From Candidatus Thalassarchaeaceae archaeon (lineage in GTDB: Archaea > Thermoplasmatota > Poseidoniia > Poseidoniales > Thalassarchaeaceae), in assembly GCA_013330385.1 (NCBI GenBank), contig DUIL01000150.1:1-5273 (forward strand): a DNA stretch of 5,273 nt, read 5' to 3'. The position numbers and the translations under genes are program-made. The notes beneath the pieces are model-generated. The model worked only from the letters and a program-made list of their open reading frames with translations, searched no databases and was not told where the DNA came from. Below, piece after piece: positions 5,172 through 5,273 of this stretch. Each line of letters begins with the position of its first letter. The first letter of the stretch is position 1.

Positions 5172-5209
5172 CCCACAGGGCACTCTCGCTCTGTGGGCTT
5201 CTTTCGTTT
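5172..5209. terminator. Terminator-like hairpin with T-rich tail
   Basis: CCCACAG (5172-5178) pairs with CTGTGGG (5191-5197). A G-U wobble and two further pairs extend the stem to about 10 bp around a 6-nt loop. On the plus strand it is followed by a pyrimidine-rich tail (CTTCTTTCGTTT). On the minus strand it is followed by GGTTTTG, so it could serve transcripts from both directions. Confidence 0.6.
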
Positions 5210-5228
5210 CATGGACTCAGCCTAGAAC

Positions 5229-5273
5229 TCAACCGACTAACTGGAGGTCTCCAGTTATCTTGTCTATCTCTGA
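5229..5273 (-). CDS. Possible 3' end of a minus-strand gene
   Basis: Entering from the right edge, the minus strand has an open frame of 14 codons (SEIDKITGDLQLVG) ending at TGA 5229. The composition looks protein-like. It sits correctly relative to the downstream terminator-like hairpin, which would then separate convergent genes. Far too short to identify; chance is quite possible. Confidence 0.3.
   Translation of the reverse strand, partial: SEIDKITGDLQLVG
5239..5256. repeat. 8-bp inverted repeat with 2-nt spacer
   Basis: AACTGGAG (5239-5246) and CTCCAGTT (5249-5256) are perfect reverse complements around GT. The form is the same as the hairpins in the dioxygenase gene. If the minus-strand frame at 5229-5273 is real, this too is inside coding sequence. 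Confidence 0.85.

Overview
The window reads as a stretch of archaeal chromosome. It best fits a marine planktonic euryarchaeon of the Marine Group II / Poseidoniales type. That placement is an inference from three things: TATA-box-like elements placed about 26 nt before a start codon or before a short leader; a very large secreted RCC1-plus-cysteine-repeat protein; and short intergenic gaps. No rRNA, tRNA, mobile element or CRISPR array is visible.

Layout. Positions 1-2193 (minus) hold the N-terminal 731 codons of a large secreted protein that runs off the left edge. It has a signal peptide, seven RCC1-type blades with paired cysteines, an Asp-rich calcium-binding-like segment, and an array of exactly 34-residue Cys-rich repeats. 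Positions 2194-2340 are a divergent promoter region with two copies of a palindrome-containing element 31 bp apart, lying between two opposite TATA-like boxes. Positions 2341-3660 (plus) encode a PLP-dependent fold-type I aminotransferase with an apparent TTG start. Convergent to it, 23 bp away, 3684-4292 (minus) encodes an Arg-type cysteine dioxygenase with all expected metal and active-site residues. Divergent from that, 4444-5079 (plus) encodes a six-helix membrane protein. It resembles the MIP/aquaporin family but has lost both NPA motifs and contains no arginine at all. Positions 5080-5228 hold two strong hairpins that are probably terminators. The last 45 bp may be the 3' end of a minus-strand gene.

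How the genes relate. The dioxygenase makes cysteine sulfinate, and enzymes of the aminotransferase superfamily can deaminate cysteine sulfinate. The convergent pair could therefore form a sulfur amino acid catabolic unit, but their separate promoters give no proof of this. The secreted protein and the aminotransferase share a control region and may be co-regulated.

The most unusual signal is not a protein. The cysteine dioxygenase gene is packed with short perfect inverted repeats, mostly 7-8 bp arms around 2-3 nt loops, plus one 22-bp perfect palindrome. This is far more than chance would give, and I did not see it in the neighbouring genes.
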